A DNA stretch of 64,000 nt, from NCBI GenBank assembly GCA_023678885.1, contig CM042970.1:5868355-5932354 (forward strand). Direction: 5' to 3'. Below are positions 25,397 to 36,586 of the stretch, one piece after another; position 1 is the stretch's first letter, and each line of letters starts with the position of its first letter. Source of the stretch: Pogostemon cablin (Eukaryota; Streptophyta; Magnoliopsida; Lamiales; Lamiaceae). The translations under genes and the position numbers were made by a program. A model generated the notes under the pieces. It did not search any database. It was not told where the DNA came from and saw only the letters and a list, made by a program, of their open reading frames with translations.

Positions 25397-26428
25397 TAGA
25401 GCTGTCAGAATAGGTTGGTGAGACGCTTTAGTCCACAACCCACCTTATGATAAGCCCAAGTGGGACGGACTACCGGTGGGGCGGGCCACTGGTGGAGCAG
25501 ATTATGGTGGGGCGGGCTGCGAGTTAACCCACACACTCTACCCCCTTATCTACGTATGACATATCTACCCCTCATCCACCTATCACCCACCCCCCACTCA
25601 CCCTCAAATTTTTTTTAAAAAAAAAATATTTTAGATTTTAATATTTAAATAATAAAATATTATCACCCAACCCTACCCCCTACCCACCCCTCACCGCCAA
25701 TTTTTTTTTAAATTTTAGATTTAAATATTTAAATAATAAAAATATTATCCCCCAATCCTACCTCCTACCCACCCCACCCCCCATCCACCCACACACCCCA
25801 ATTTTTTTTTTTAATTTTTTAGATTTTAATAATTAAATAATAAAAATATTAGCACCCAACTCTACCCCTACCCACCCACACCCAAAAAAATTTTAAAATT
25901 TAATATTTAAATAATAAAAATATTTTCACCCACCCTACCCCCTACCCTCCCCACCCCCAAAAATTTTTATTTTTAATAAATTTTGGATTTTAATAATTAA
26001 ATAATAAAAATATTATCACTCAATCCTACCCCTGCCCACTTTCCAAATTTTTTTATATTATTTAAATATTAAAATCTAAAAAAAATAAAAAAAAAATTTT
26101 TTTGGGGGATGGGTGGGGGTGGGTAGGAGGTAGGGTTGGGTTGGGTAATAATATTTTTATTATTTAAATATTAAAATCTAAAAAAAAAAAATTAAAAAAA
26201 AAATTTTGGGGTGGGGTGGGGTGGGGTGGGGTGGGGTGGGTAGGGGATAGGGTTGGTTGATGTTGGGTTGGTGGGTTAATATTGGGTTGAAGGGCAGTGC
26301 GGGTTAGTCCACACTTTAGTGAGTTTGAAATGGGGCGGGCTTTTATGGAGTAGGTTAATTTTGGGTTGAGAAATTGATGGATTAAGGTGAGTTGGGGCGG
26401 GTTAGCCCAACCCATTTTGACAGCTCTA
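25397..26428. mobile_element. Non-autonomous hAT-like element with 8-bp target duplication
   Basis: The element begins TAGAGCTGTCA and ends TGACAGCTCTA, an 11-bp perfect inverted repeat. It is flanked on both sides by TAAATAAT (25389-25396 and 26429-26436), an exact 8-bp target duplication as expected for hAT elements. Length is 1032 bp with no transposase. The left half holds five units of about 75-105 bp, each an AT block (AAATAATAAA at 25648, 25731, 25835, 25909, 25999) plus a C-rich block. The right half holds about two such units inverted (26050-26260), so much of the element can fold back. GC-rich subterminal segments (GGGCGGGCC..., GGGCGGGTTAGCCCAACCCA) are typical of such elements. 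Confidence 0.8.
26208..26246 (+). repeat. (GGGGT)n tract, G-quadruplex candidate
   Basis: Six or more runs of three to four G separated by single T, followed by TAGGGGATAGGG. It lies inside the hAT-like element, on the right arm of its hairpin; the left arm carries the complementary C-rich blocks. Confidence 0.85.
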
Positions 26429-26436
26429 TAAATAAT

Positions 26437-26759
26437 GTAGGATAATGATCCTCATTTATGTGGGAGAGAATTTTTTAACATAAATAATAATTTCATTGAT
26501 TGCTCATGACACTGTTCATGTGAGTTCTGTGAATTTATTTATATATTGAAGAACAAAATTCAGAGTCCAACTAAAGTGAAACTAAACAATTTTAATAGTT
26601 AAATTAATTTTAATTCACTCTCCACCATTAAATAAAATAATTAATTTTTTTTAAAAAAATATTCACAACTCATTTTAACCAATAAACTTTGGGATTAGAA
26701 TCACCCAAAATTTAATGGATCCTATAACAAAATTGTTATTAGTGTATTTTCAGGATCTT
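26437..26759. other. Spacer, nothing recognised
   Basis: AT-rich sequence between the hAT-like element and the plastid-derived insertion. Confidence 0.5.
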
Positions 26760-26954
26760 ATTAACTGCGCTATCGTGGATACCAAAGAAATGTGGGTACC
26801 GAAGAATTAGGGGTATCATGGATGTAAAAAGATAAGGGTGGAATTTGGCTTAGGCTATTTGATAGAGACCTATATAACATGTACTATTTAATAATCGAGC
26901 TTGACACAATGAATGTAGGACAAATATTTGAATGTTCTCTCAGGTTAGCAAGGG
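26760..26954 (+). pseudogene. Plastid rpoB relic, left part
   Basis: The last 50 bp read in frame as MNVGQIFECSLRLAR, matching the plastid RNA polymerase beta subunit just before its C-terminal region. Upstream the similarity is patchy, with substitutions and small indels; the stretch GGGGTATCAT near 26810 fits the expected rpoB order. The relic is cut at 26954 by the CACTA element and resumes at 35274. It is nuclear-integrated plastid DNA, or came through the mitochondrial genome, and is not functional. Confidence 0.7.
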
Positions 26955-27584
26955 CACTACAAGAAATCGCTGAATTACTGAAGGATTTACCGACGGAAAT
27001 AAACTGTCAGTAATTACTGACGGTTTACCGATAAATTATCGACGTTTTATTGATTAAATATGATTCATTTTTAAAAAAATATCAATAGATATTACCGACG
27101 GAATTAGCGACGGATTACCGACGGAATTAGCGACGGATTTGTTTTTCGTCGATATATCCATCGTTATTTTGAGGGGAATAAATCCCGGAAGATTACCGAC
27201 GGAATTAATCTGTCGTTAGATATATAAAATTTTATTTAAAGAAATTTAATTTTAATTTTTCATTTACCGACGGATATAATCCGTCGGTAATTATATTAAA
27301 TTTTATTTTTTTAAAAAAAATAATTTTAGTCTTTAATTACCGACGAATTAAATCCGTCGGTAAATATATTAAATTTTATTTTTAAAAAATAATTATAGTT
27401 TTTAATTTACCGACTGATTAAATTCGTCGGTAAATATATTAAATTTTATTTTTAAAACAAATAATTTTAGCCTTTAATTTGGCGACGGAATTTAAATTCG
27501 TCGGTAAATATATCAAATTTTATTTTTAAAAGATACTGACGGATTTTCTGTCGGTAATCCTAAGCTTAATTCTATCTAAATTAG

Positions 27585-28080
27585 GGCAATCGCGGCTTTG
27601 TCTCCACTTTTCAAATTACTAAAACCCTTGTTGCCTCCGATTGCCGCCGTCTCTGCCGAAATCCGTCACCGCCATAACGCCAGCCCAGTTGACGGCCGGT
27701 AACGCGTGCCAATTCACCGAAGGTTCGTCACCCAGCCCCGTCAATTGCCGAAGAAGTCGCACCCCGCCAGTCCTAAAACACCCAACCATCGTTGCGACTT
27801 CCGTTGGTGAAGGATAGTCGATTACCCCCTGTCCCTTGTACCGCGTAAGCTTTTTCTCTCTCTCTTATTCCCCTCTTCTCTCTTTCTCCCACTTTGTCAC
27901 TGCCTAATTCGAATTTTTTTTTATTTTCTTGCCCTTTGTATGTGGGGTTTAAGCAATAGGGATAAATTTACACGCTCCTCCCGCCGTCTAGGGCTCTTAG
28001 TCGTCACTGTTTTGTGCTTCTTCCCTCGCCGCCACCACCGTCTAGGGCTCTACTGCTGCCATCCTCAAATCCTGGTAATT
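27585..28080 (+). other. GC-rich leader-like segment inside the CACTA element
   Basis: Abruptly GC-rich, with GCCGCC and CACCGCC words, a polypyrimidine tract at 27850-27900, and two copies of CGCCGTCTAGGGCTCT (about 27980 and 28037). It ends at a plausible splice donor TCCTGGTAATTTT. It looks like the 5' untranslated exon region of a former transposase gene or of a captured host gene. No protein frame is conserved. Confidence 0.4.
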
Positions 28081-28869
28081 TTACCTTCTTGCTTGTTATT
28101 TGAATATAAGTAAATTTCATTGATCTGGTTTTTTATGACATCGCTTATTATCTTGTAATCTGTTGCTTTTGACTGTGGTTTTAATCTCATCTTCCAGTTG
28201 CAAAAGAATGGGAAACTGTCTATCAATTTTACTTTTGGTAAAAAAACAACTCTAAGTTCTTGTTTGAATTACTTTCTGCAATCTATAAGAACATTTAGAA
28301 TTCTTCCATCTTGCTTTCTTCTTTCTTTTTGTGTTGAATATATTCTAGATTGCTTCATTTCCAACAAAGTTTTAATTATCGTTATGTATTACTACTATAC
28401 TGAGATATGATATTAGTTTGTATTATTGTGTGTATCTATTGTCTAACAATATTTTTGTTATGTTTACTCGAAAGTAAGAAGTGTTGATTTGAAGAAGTTT
28501 GAGAAGATATGTACTAATACAAAAATGTTAAAAGCTAACAATCAAGATATAATAATTGAAATTTGACATAATTGTTTATGAATATTAAACTTATTAAGCA
28601 TTTTGTTTCAGTTTAGGATGTGATTTTGAAACGTAAAATGATACTGTGAATAATATAGTATGGTAATGATTAAAAAGTAGTATGAATAAGAAATACAAAG
28701 ATAATGTGAGTAAATTAGGAAATTTATTATTATTACATGAACAAAAAAAGAGTTATGTATGTAGCATATATAGATGGATTATGTTTGTCAAAAGATACTA
28801 TACTTAACCAGGTGTTTTGATGACCACAGGTAGCCATGAACACCGATAGAAAAGTCAAATGAGAAGAAA

Positions 28870-28886
28870 TTGCTGACTCCGACTTG
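28870..28886. repeat. LINE target-site duplication, left copy
   Basis: TTGCTGACTCCGACTTG, identical to 34620-34636. It abuts the T8 run that is the poly(A) tail of the minus-strand LINE. Confidence 0.95.
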
Positions 28887-29128
28887 TTTTTTTTAATAAT
28901 TGTTAATTTATTCAAAATTTCCAAAAAGGGTCAGAGCCCTCGTCCACCTTACAACTCACACAAACACACCCAAATTAAATCCTACTACATAGCTAGAAAA
29001 TGAAGAAACCTAGCTACATGCATAAGAATAGAGTTAACTACTCTATCTACCATTGGTCGATCTTCTTCTAATAAAGCTTTGCATCGTGCTACCCAAATGA
29101 AGTACATGCATCCATAGAGCGCCAACGC

Positions 29129-32100
29129 TCATCGCGCCTTCTCACGAACATGGACTCTGCGGTCCTTGTGAATCCATTTTAACCCCGCTAACACCGATGA
29201 TACCATTCTATTCCAGCCCACCTCCATCCTCACACAATCCCATACTACCTTTGCAAATGGACATCGAAAGAACAGATGGTCTCTCGACTCCAAACTGTCC
29301 ACACACATCACACACTCCTGCGAACCTTCTACTCTCCTCCATCTATCCATAGTGTTCAACCGATACCTCACGGCCAACCACATACGAAAAGCATGTTTCC
29401 TTGGAACCCACGAACACCATAATTTTTTGTACACAAATCTCACCGGGCCAATATCTGCAGCTCTATAATAGAGTTTACTAGTAATCAATCTCCCCATCAC
29501 TGAGCATGAAGATAGAGTGTCTACCAGGTCACTCTCCACGCGAGCATGCATCCTATCTCTTGCCTTCAACACATCTTTACAGACTATAGATGCAGAGTAG
29601 ACCGCCTCAACATTCCAGCAAGAATCCCCTTTAAGGTATATGAAGTTTATCCATCCGATCCATAATGAACTCTTTTCAGAGTGTACATCCCACAAGACCC
29701 CCACTAACGCCACAACATTCAGGAGTTCCACACTTCTCCATCAAGGTCTGCCCTATTCCTTAGGTAATATTACTTCACTCTATCGAACAGCTCCTCGGAC
29801 TATGCCCCATAGGAACTTCCTGATCATCCTCTCCAATCTATCGATCACTCCTTTAGGAATCTTCACCATAACAGCTCAGAAGTTAAGAATTCCAAAAATC
29901 ACATAACGAATAAGCTCCAACTTTCCTGCATAGGACAGAGGACGACTAGACCACCTTCGAATCAAGTTCGCCACCTTAGTAATGAGAGGTTCGAAAGCAA
30001 GCTCCTACAACTTCTTACCATCTAGTGGGACACCCAAATATCGGACAGGAAAAGTACTCCTCGAAAAGGTAATACTTCTCTTATCCTTTGCTCCTCAAAA
30101 GTCAATACCCCAGCCATAAACAGACTAGACTTCTCCTCACTCACCACTAGCCTAGATACCCCTGCAAAAATTCTTAGAGCTTTGGCAACTACCTCAGCAG
30201 AGGCACGATCGCCATAAGCAAAAAGGATCAGATCGTCAGCAAAGGCAAGGTGGGTGAGTCCCACATTGGCACACTGTCGAGAATGATACTTATACCCTTC
30301 TCGGACAGAGATTTGTTTAAACAGTCTGGGGAAATAATCCATACAGAGCACGAACAAAAGAAACGAGAGAGGATCTCCTTGCCTTAATCCTCTCTTCCCC
30401 TCAAATAAACCTTCTGGCATCCCGTTGATGAGAATGGAATAAGAGGTAGTAGTAACACACTCCATGATCCACCCAACCATCTTCGGTGGAAATCTCAACC
30501 CTGATAATACATCTCTAAGAAATTCCCAGTTCACAGAGTCATATGTTTTCTTAATATCAACTTTAATTGCCATTCGTCTAGCAATACGTCTCTCTGCCCA
30601 ACCATAATTTTTTACCACTTCCTGAGCCAACATGATACAATCCCTCATCTTTCTCCCTTTCACAAAGCCAAACTGACTCACTGAGACCAAACCATCCATC
30701 ACTCCTGAAATACGTCCCACAATAACCCTAGAAATTATCTTATAAAGCACGTTGCAGCACAAGATATGATGGAAATCTTTAACTCCAGGATCATGAACAC
30801 CCTTAGAAATTAGGGTGATGAACGTGGAGTTAATCTAACGAAATTTCCTTCCTGAATCAAAGAATTCCTGGACTGTAGCCATCACATCCCCTCCAACAAC
30901 CTTCCACGCATCCTTAAAGAATGCAAGTGAGTAGCCATCGGGCCAGGAGCCTTACTAATATTCATTCTCCATATAACATTTTTAATCTCATCACCCGAGA
31001 TTGGAGCAATCATCTCAGCAGCTTGCTCGTCTGTAATCACTGCACTATGCTCAAAGACAAAAGAGTCGATATTCTCACGCTGACTGGAAGAACCCAACAG
31101 CCCTTTATAGAAAGTGAAAATTTTCTCCACAAGTTGATCACGGGAGGAAGTATGCCCGGAATCAGTGCTTATGGAAGCTATAAGATTACGACTCCCTCGA
31201 GATTTTATCATTTTGTGAAAGAACCTAGTAGCCTTATCCTGATTTTTCAAATACTCTCCACGTGCAAGCTGATTGATGAATAAGTGCTCGGCATTAGTAA
31301 GAAAATTCATCTGCTTAGCCACTAATTTCATACTGTCCCACAACTCAGCATTACCCGGGTCTCCATGACCCGCCACCTATAGTCTAGCAAGCTTATCGCG
31401 AGCACGTTCCGCTCTCTCTGCAATATGACCAAAATCTCTCTTACCCAGTGATTTTAATTTAGGTTTGAGAAGCTTCAGTTTTCTACACAACGCAAATTGT
31501 CGAGTATCAATAATCTCAGCATCCCACACTTCTTGTACTACATCAAGAAAACTCTCACTCGTACTACACATGTTCAAGTACCAAAATGGGTGAATCCTCT
31601 CCATCTCATAGTAAAAAACAGACGCCAGCATAGGAGTATGATCAGAGATAGTACACATCTCCAGAAATTCCGCCTCAACAACTCCAGTCTCCAACGTCCA
31701 GAGACCATTGACAAGAACTCTGTCAATGCGACTCCAGTATATGCCATTTGTCCAAGTAAAGAAAAACTCCTTAGACCTGGCATCATCCAGACCCAACTGC
31801 ACACAACACTCCTCAAAATCCACCCTCTGCCAACTTCTGTTAGAAGGGGCCTCCTGCGAACGCTCCTCCGATCGTCTGACAGAGTTGAAGTCCCCCAGAA
31901 GAAGCCAAAAGGAATCAACATTCAGACCTACTGAAACAAGCTGTTCCCACAACCTCCGATGATCTACCATACCATTACGACCATACACCACACTGATATA
32001 AAATTCCTTACACGTAGTAACGCAACGAACCATACCAGAAATACACTGCTTATGTATGACCACAGACTCAAATAAAGCAAGTAAGGGATCCCACGCTACA

Positions 32101-32308
32101 ATAATACGACCACCAACAACATCATCAAAATTATGAGTAAAATTCCAACCAGGCACAATACGACTCATAATATCACTAACATTATCAACCTTCATTTTAG
32201 TTTCAATAAGACCAATCACACACACACCCTTACTCCTCACTAACCTGCGTACTGCATGTTACGATGGAGCATTCACAGTCCCCGCACATTCCAAGCGAGG
32301 ATCTTCAT
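29129..32308 (-). pseudogene. LINE ORF2: endonuclease, reverse transcriptase, zf-RVT
   Basis: The expected start ATG at 32308 reads MKILAWNVRGL and meets a TGA; after a frameshift the endonuclease runs 32240-31377. It shows VIGLIETKM, LLGDFNSVRR, SRIDRVLVNG and ISDHTPML, the apurinic-endonuclease motifs of L1-type LINEs. A stop and a frameshift separate it from the reverse transcriptase: ISKAPGP near 30950, FGFVKGRKMRDCIMLAQEVV, KVDIKKTYDSVNWEFL, GLRQGDPLS and the catalytic AFADDLILF. Another shift falls in the DIWVSH/GVPLDGK region near 30025. The C-terminal part at 29731-29129 has the Cys/His-rich CVMCVDSLESRDHLFFRCPF of the zf-RVT domain. It cannot make a whole protein. Confidence 0.93.
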
Positions 32309-34223
32309 CTAAGGGATGGATCCGGAGGTTTCCCTCCGGAATGAACATTCTTCTTCACAGAAGCAGAAGGCTCCTGTATAACAACTCCAGATGTACGTTT
32401 CTTAGTTCCACCACCTTGATGATGATGATGAGGTAGAGAAAGATCACTTTCCTCTCCCTCTTCATACTCCTCTTCCAACGAAGAATTCGCCACTGAAGGC
32501 TCACGACTTTTATAAGGCCCTCTAGATTTATCAATTTGCATTGGAGCCTTACCCTCACTTCCACGTCGAGGTGGACCCTCTGGTTCCTCAAACACCTGAT
32601 AGCGCCCCGAAGATGGGGCAGTACCCTGTGTTCTTGCCTGAGCATTCGACTCACCCTCCGTCTTCTTTTTCGTACTTTTATTTTTCTTTTGCTTCTCAAA
32701 GGCATCCACATCTTTTTCACTCATCTCCCCTCCATCCGTAGTTGCCTCCTTCACCCTTTTCTTAGGTACATCACACATATCAGTAAGATGACCAAACCTC
32801 CTACAATTAACACAATACGAAGGAAGTTTCTCATATATAATAGACTGGATAAATCTACCCCCAGGAAAGTGAAGCTCAATCTCATTCGGAAGGTCCTGAG
32901 ACGCATCAACATCCACCCGTACCCTGACAAAATAATTCCTACCTTTCATGCCAGAGGCCTTATCAATCATGATCAAACATCCCACCATGGAGCCTATCGT
33001 GCTTATGTGTTCTATACTCCAAAATTCAAGAGAAAAATTCAGAAATCGAACCCACACAGGCACATGAGAAATCTCCCTATCATCAAATTGGAAGGCACGA
33101 GGCAGCCTTTCAAGCATCAAGTACCTCGTGAAGATGTAGTGGGTAGCCGTGTCCATCACATCGTCAAGATCAGCCTCCGAACGAAAATGAAAGATGATCC
33201 AACCAGTATGGTGCATGGTAATTTCATAACCAACACCCCACACAGCACAAATCCTATGAAGTGCTTGCATCCCCGAAAACTTCCCAGAAAAATAGCCAAT
33301 TAAAGAATGATCCCAATCTTTGTTGTCATGTTTAGGATCAAGAAAAACGGACCCATAAGCTCTTGGTGGAATGTACCTCAACTTTCAAGATGGATCAATA
33401 TGTCGGTTGTTAACAAATTTTGAATAATTAATTGGCTCCTTAGGTTTAAAAGGATCTTTTTTACCATTTGGAGCTGCACAATTCGTAGCGAGATTCTCCG
33501 TTGAAGGCCCTCCAACTTTCTTATCCAGTGATGCTTCTCTTTTATCCCCTGCATCTGCTCCTTGCGTACCACCTCCAGCCTACTGCTGGAAAAGAGAGCT
33601 TCGCTGCCTTGCTGCTGATCGACCTGAACAGGTCTGCCTTGCTGCTAACCAGCACTACTGCCTACATGATGTTCAGCGCACACATCGCTAAAAAGTGTAT
33701 TGTCATTGAGCTGCACCAAAAAGGAGGGACCACCGCCGGTAGACACCAACCCTTCTCCAACGCCTGCACTGTTCTGCCCAACCGAAGAAGCCCTGGCTCC
33801 CTGTACGCTCCCAACGATGTGAGACCAAGTTTTCTCAAGTGGTTCAGTTACAGTGGATGCAGCATCAGCACCCGAGCCTCCCAGAACATCCTGCCGCTTT
33901 TTACCTCCTCGGGAAGAAGCTTCCGATCGAGCCTCAAATGTCTGGATCAAATTCGAAAGTCCTTTACCCCTAGTCTCCACATCTGCATCAATATCCATCA
34001 ATAATTCCAACTTCCCCACAACAATGTCGGTCTCCCGTTCACCACTACGAGTCGAACTCCTCCCAAGAACTTGTTTCAGCAATGGCTCACTACGTAGAAT
34101 TAGGGATTTCGTTGGGCCCTCAATTTCATGAGATTTTCCTTTCCCAATCAGTTCTTTCTCCTCCACCATAAGACTCCCTTTCACCGATTTAGGAATGGAA
34201 GTGTCCTTACTTTTCTTTCCCAT
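32305..34223 (-). pseudogene. LINE ORF1: DUF4283 and CCHC zinc knuckle, interrupted
   Basis: The frame opens MGKKSKDTSIPKSVKGS at 34223 and runs about 190 codons to a stop near 33645. A shifted middle piece follows, then a 358-codon frame from 33381 to 32305. That last part has the DUF4283-type fold (ALHRICAVWGVGYEITMHHT, WVRFLNFSLEFWS) and a knuckle CVNCRRFGHLTDMC, which is CX2CX4HX4C. The tail is rich in charged residues and ends PPDPSLR. It would bind nucleic acid in the LINE particle if intact. Its stop overlaps the ORF2 ATG. Confidence 0.88.
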
Positions 34224-34619
34224 CAGAAAAAATATCTAAGAAAAGAGCATAAATACCTGAAAATTAAGCCGCCATGAACGACAGCACAATTAGAAGACCA
34301 CCCCGCTGGAAAAGCAGCAGCTCGGACTTCGCTGCTGGACAGCGGGATTCCAAGATTTGAGATTTTCGAAAGTAAATTCCAGATCCCAACTTACCGCCGT
34401 GAACCCAACAGCGACTCAGCCCTACTGCCGTGAATACCAAGTTACCGGTAAGGGGAACTGTGAGTTAACGGATGCTGGGAATGGCTGAAGAGATAAGGCA
34501 AAGTACCGGGTCAATTCCTCCAAACACGTGGAAAGCCAAAATTTTTACAGAGAGAAAATTTTAAAAATTTTGTGAGCAACTCAAAACTTTCTTTTATTAT
34601 TCAATCTCTGTTTTTCAAG

Positions 34620-34636
34620 TTGCTGACTCCGACTTG
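34620..34636. repeat. LINE target-site duplication, right copy
   Basis: TTGCTGACTCCGACTTG, identical to 28870-28886, directly upstream of the LINE 5' end in element orientation. Confidence 0.95.
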
Positions 34637-35273
34637 GTGAGAAGCTCGAATAGTAGAATCTTTGGACAAGAAAGAGCATCAAACTAGGCAATAATATCAA
34701 GTAGTAAAAGTTTTGGACAATACATTTTAGTCTTGAATAACATATTCTTTCTGTGTCTCAATTTTTTAGAATTTGTAGAGATTTTAGAATTTAAATATTA
34801 TATGAGATGGATTTTAGAATTTAAATATTATATGAGATGAATAATTTATATTATGTGGTGTTTGAATATTTATTTAATTAAAGTTTTTTTATATTTTGTA
34901 ATAGGTATTAATATTAAATTTTAAGTATAATATTAAAAATATATATAAATTACCGATAGATAAGTTCGTCGGTAAATTTAAAATTTCATACAAAAATACC
35001 AAATTTACCGATGGATTTTTTCATTGGTAAAACTGTCACTATTTAATACCCTCCGACAAATTGACATTGCATTATTAGCGATGGATAATTTATTTACCGA
35101 CAGAAAAAATCCATCGGTAATTACAGACAGAAATAAAATTTCGTCGGTAAAAATTTATCGACTATGGGTTTAGCGACAATTCAATTTCCATCGGTAAATA
35201 GTTTACCGATGGATTTTTCATGTTTTACCGATGGATTTTTCCATCGGTAAATCAACAGTTTCTTGTAGTGGGG

Positions 35274-35845
35274 GTTTGCTAGACAGATATGATCGAATAA
35301 CACCTTTTGATGAGAGATATGAACAAGAAGCTTCCAGAAAACTAGTATTCTCGGAATTATATGAAGCCAGTAAGCAAACAACTGATCCATGGGTATTTGA
35401 ACTCGAATATTCAGGAAAAAGTAGAATATTTGATGGAAGGGCGGGGAGTCGTTTTGAACAACCCGTTATAATAGGAAAGCTTAATATCTTAAAATTGATT
35501 CATCAAGTTGATAAATCCAGTGGACATTATGCACTTGTTACACAACAACCCCTTAGGGGAAGGAGAAAACAAGGGGGACAACGAGTAGGAGAAATGGAGG
35601 TTTGGGCTCTAGAAGGATTTGGTGTTGCTCATATTTTACAAGAGATGCATATTTATAAATCTGATCATATTAGAGCACGCCAATAAGTACTTGGTATTAC
35701 GATCATTGGAAGAATTATACCTAATCACGAGGATGCTCCAAAATCATTTCGATTGTTGGTTCGAGAACTACGATCATTAGTTTTAGAGCTGACTCATTTC
35801 ATTGTATCTGTGAAAAACTTCCAGATTAATAGGATGGAAGCTTAA
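35274..35845 (+). pseudogene. Plastid rpoB relic, C-terminal part
   Basis: Continues the rpoB frame broken at 26954: LLDRYDRITPFDERYEQEA, YALVTQQPLRGR, GGQRVGEMEVWALEGFGVAH, then KNFQINRMEA and TAA at 35843-35845, the normal C-terminus of plastid RNA polymerase beta. Decay is visible. A TAA replaces a GAA codon at 35684-35686, several codons are missing around HQVDKSSGHY, and many residues are changed. A plastid-like 3' flank may continue to about 35880. It is a nuclear copy without plastid function. Confidence 0.92.
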
Positions 35846-36143
35846 TCAGAATAAATATGAATTTTTATTCTATTTCAAAGCCTATTTAGCAAAATAGGCA
35901 AGGTCAAGGTTTTGATAATGTCAATAACTTGTGTGCGTGTAGGTGTACGAATCTAGCTCCGTACACTCAGGTTCGATACAATTTAATTTTCATAACCTTG
36001 CGTATGGAAAGTCAAAATATTTAATATAAAAACATATACCTTTGATTTTCCACTCAAACAAATTTTTTAAAAAAAAAAACATTAATTTCCTTCGTATTTA
36101 AACTGATATTGTTAATGAAAAAAATAATACTCTTTTTAATAAA

Positions 36144-36395
36144 TACTTCCTCCATCTCAAATTCAACTTTACACTTTTATAAAAAGAAAAAATAGTAACT
36201 AATATCACTCTAATATATTTTAGTTTTAAATTTGTCATCACCTCTTTAACACACATATACTTTATCATTTATTTATTACCCAAAAATATCATACTACCCC
36301 CAAAAGTAAGTTAAAAAATGACATTTTTCTTAAATTATTTATCTACAGTAAATGTGAAGATGAATTTGGAATTGAGAAAATATTTACTAACCTTT
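36144..36395. mobile_element. Stowaway-like MITE, degraded right end
   Basis: Left end ATACTTCCTCCATCTCAAATTC pairs with GAATTTGGAATTGAGAAAATATT. AACTTTACACTTTTAT pairs with the GTAAATGTGAAGATG region. Confidence 0.55.
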
Positions 36396-36586
36396 ACATT
36401 AAAATGTTATATCTTTCATAAGTGGCGAACCTAGAAATTTATATTTGAGGGTACAAAATTATTAAGATACATAAAAAGTGCAAGATACAACATTCAAAGT
36501 TTAGCATGAGGATAGTGATAGTATATATGTCATGTCATCTATACTAAATTCATTATAGGTGTTTTTTTTTCAGGGCAAAGCCTCTG

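Larger units (their letters stand above)
28887..34619 (-). mobile_element. Full-length but broken LINE (L1-type, plant)
   Basis: A 5.73-kb non-LTR retrotransposon on the minus strand, bounded by perfect 17-bp target duplications. Its 3' end is A8 (T8 on the plus strand at 28887-28894). Order from 5': leader of about 396 bp, ORF1 with DUF4283-like and zinc-knuckle regions, then ORF2 with endonuclease, reverse transcriptase and a C-terminal zf-RVT region. The ORF1 stop and ORF2 start overlap as ATGA at 32308-32305. Several frameshifts and stops break both frames, so the copy is dead, but its termini are complete. It inserted in antisense relative to the rpoB relic. Confidence 0.93.
26955..35270. 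mobile_element. Non-autonomous CACTA (En/Spm-like) element carrying a LINE
   Basis: The left end is CACTACAAGAAATCGCTG and the right end AGTTTCTTGTAGTG, so the termini share CACTACAAGAAA. GGG flanks both sides (26952-26954 and 35271-35273), the 3-bp target duplication expected of CACTA elements. Subterminal regions are packed with ACCGACGGAATTA and TCCGTCGGTAA in both orientations (26990-27560 and 34950-35255), the binding-site-like repeats of this superfamily. Subtracting the inserted LINE and one copy of its target duplication leaves about 2.57 kb with no transposase frame, so it needs a transposase from elsewhere. Confidence 0.9.

Noticed and set aside
26208..26280. Interstitial telomere repeat
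   Set aside because: The runs are GGGGT and GGGTT-like, not TTTAGGG, and they lie within a hAT-like element that repeats them elsewhere in inverted form.
32541..33303. Plus-strand open frames across the LINE ORF1 region
   Set aside because: They are antisense shadows of the LINE ORF1, whose DUF4283 and zinc-knuckle motifs are on the minus strand.
35274..35845. A working RNA polymerase beta gene
   Set aside because: Only C-terminal parts remain, with an internal TAA, deletions and an 8-kb transposon in the middle.
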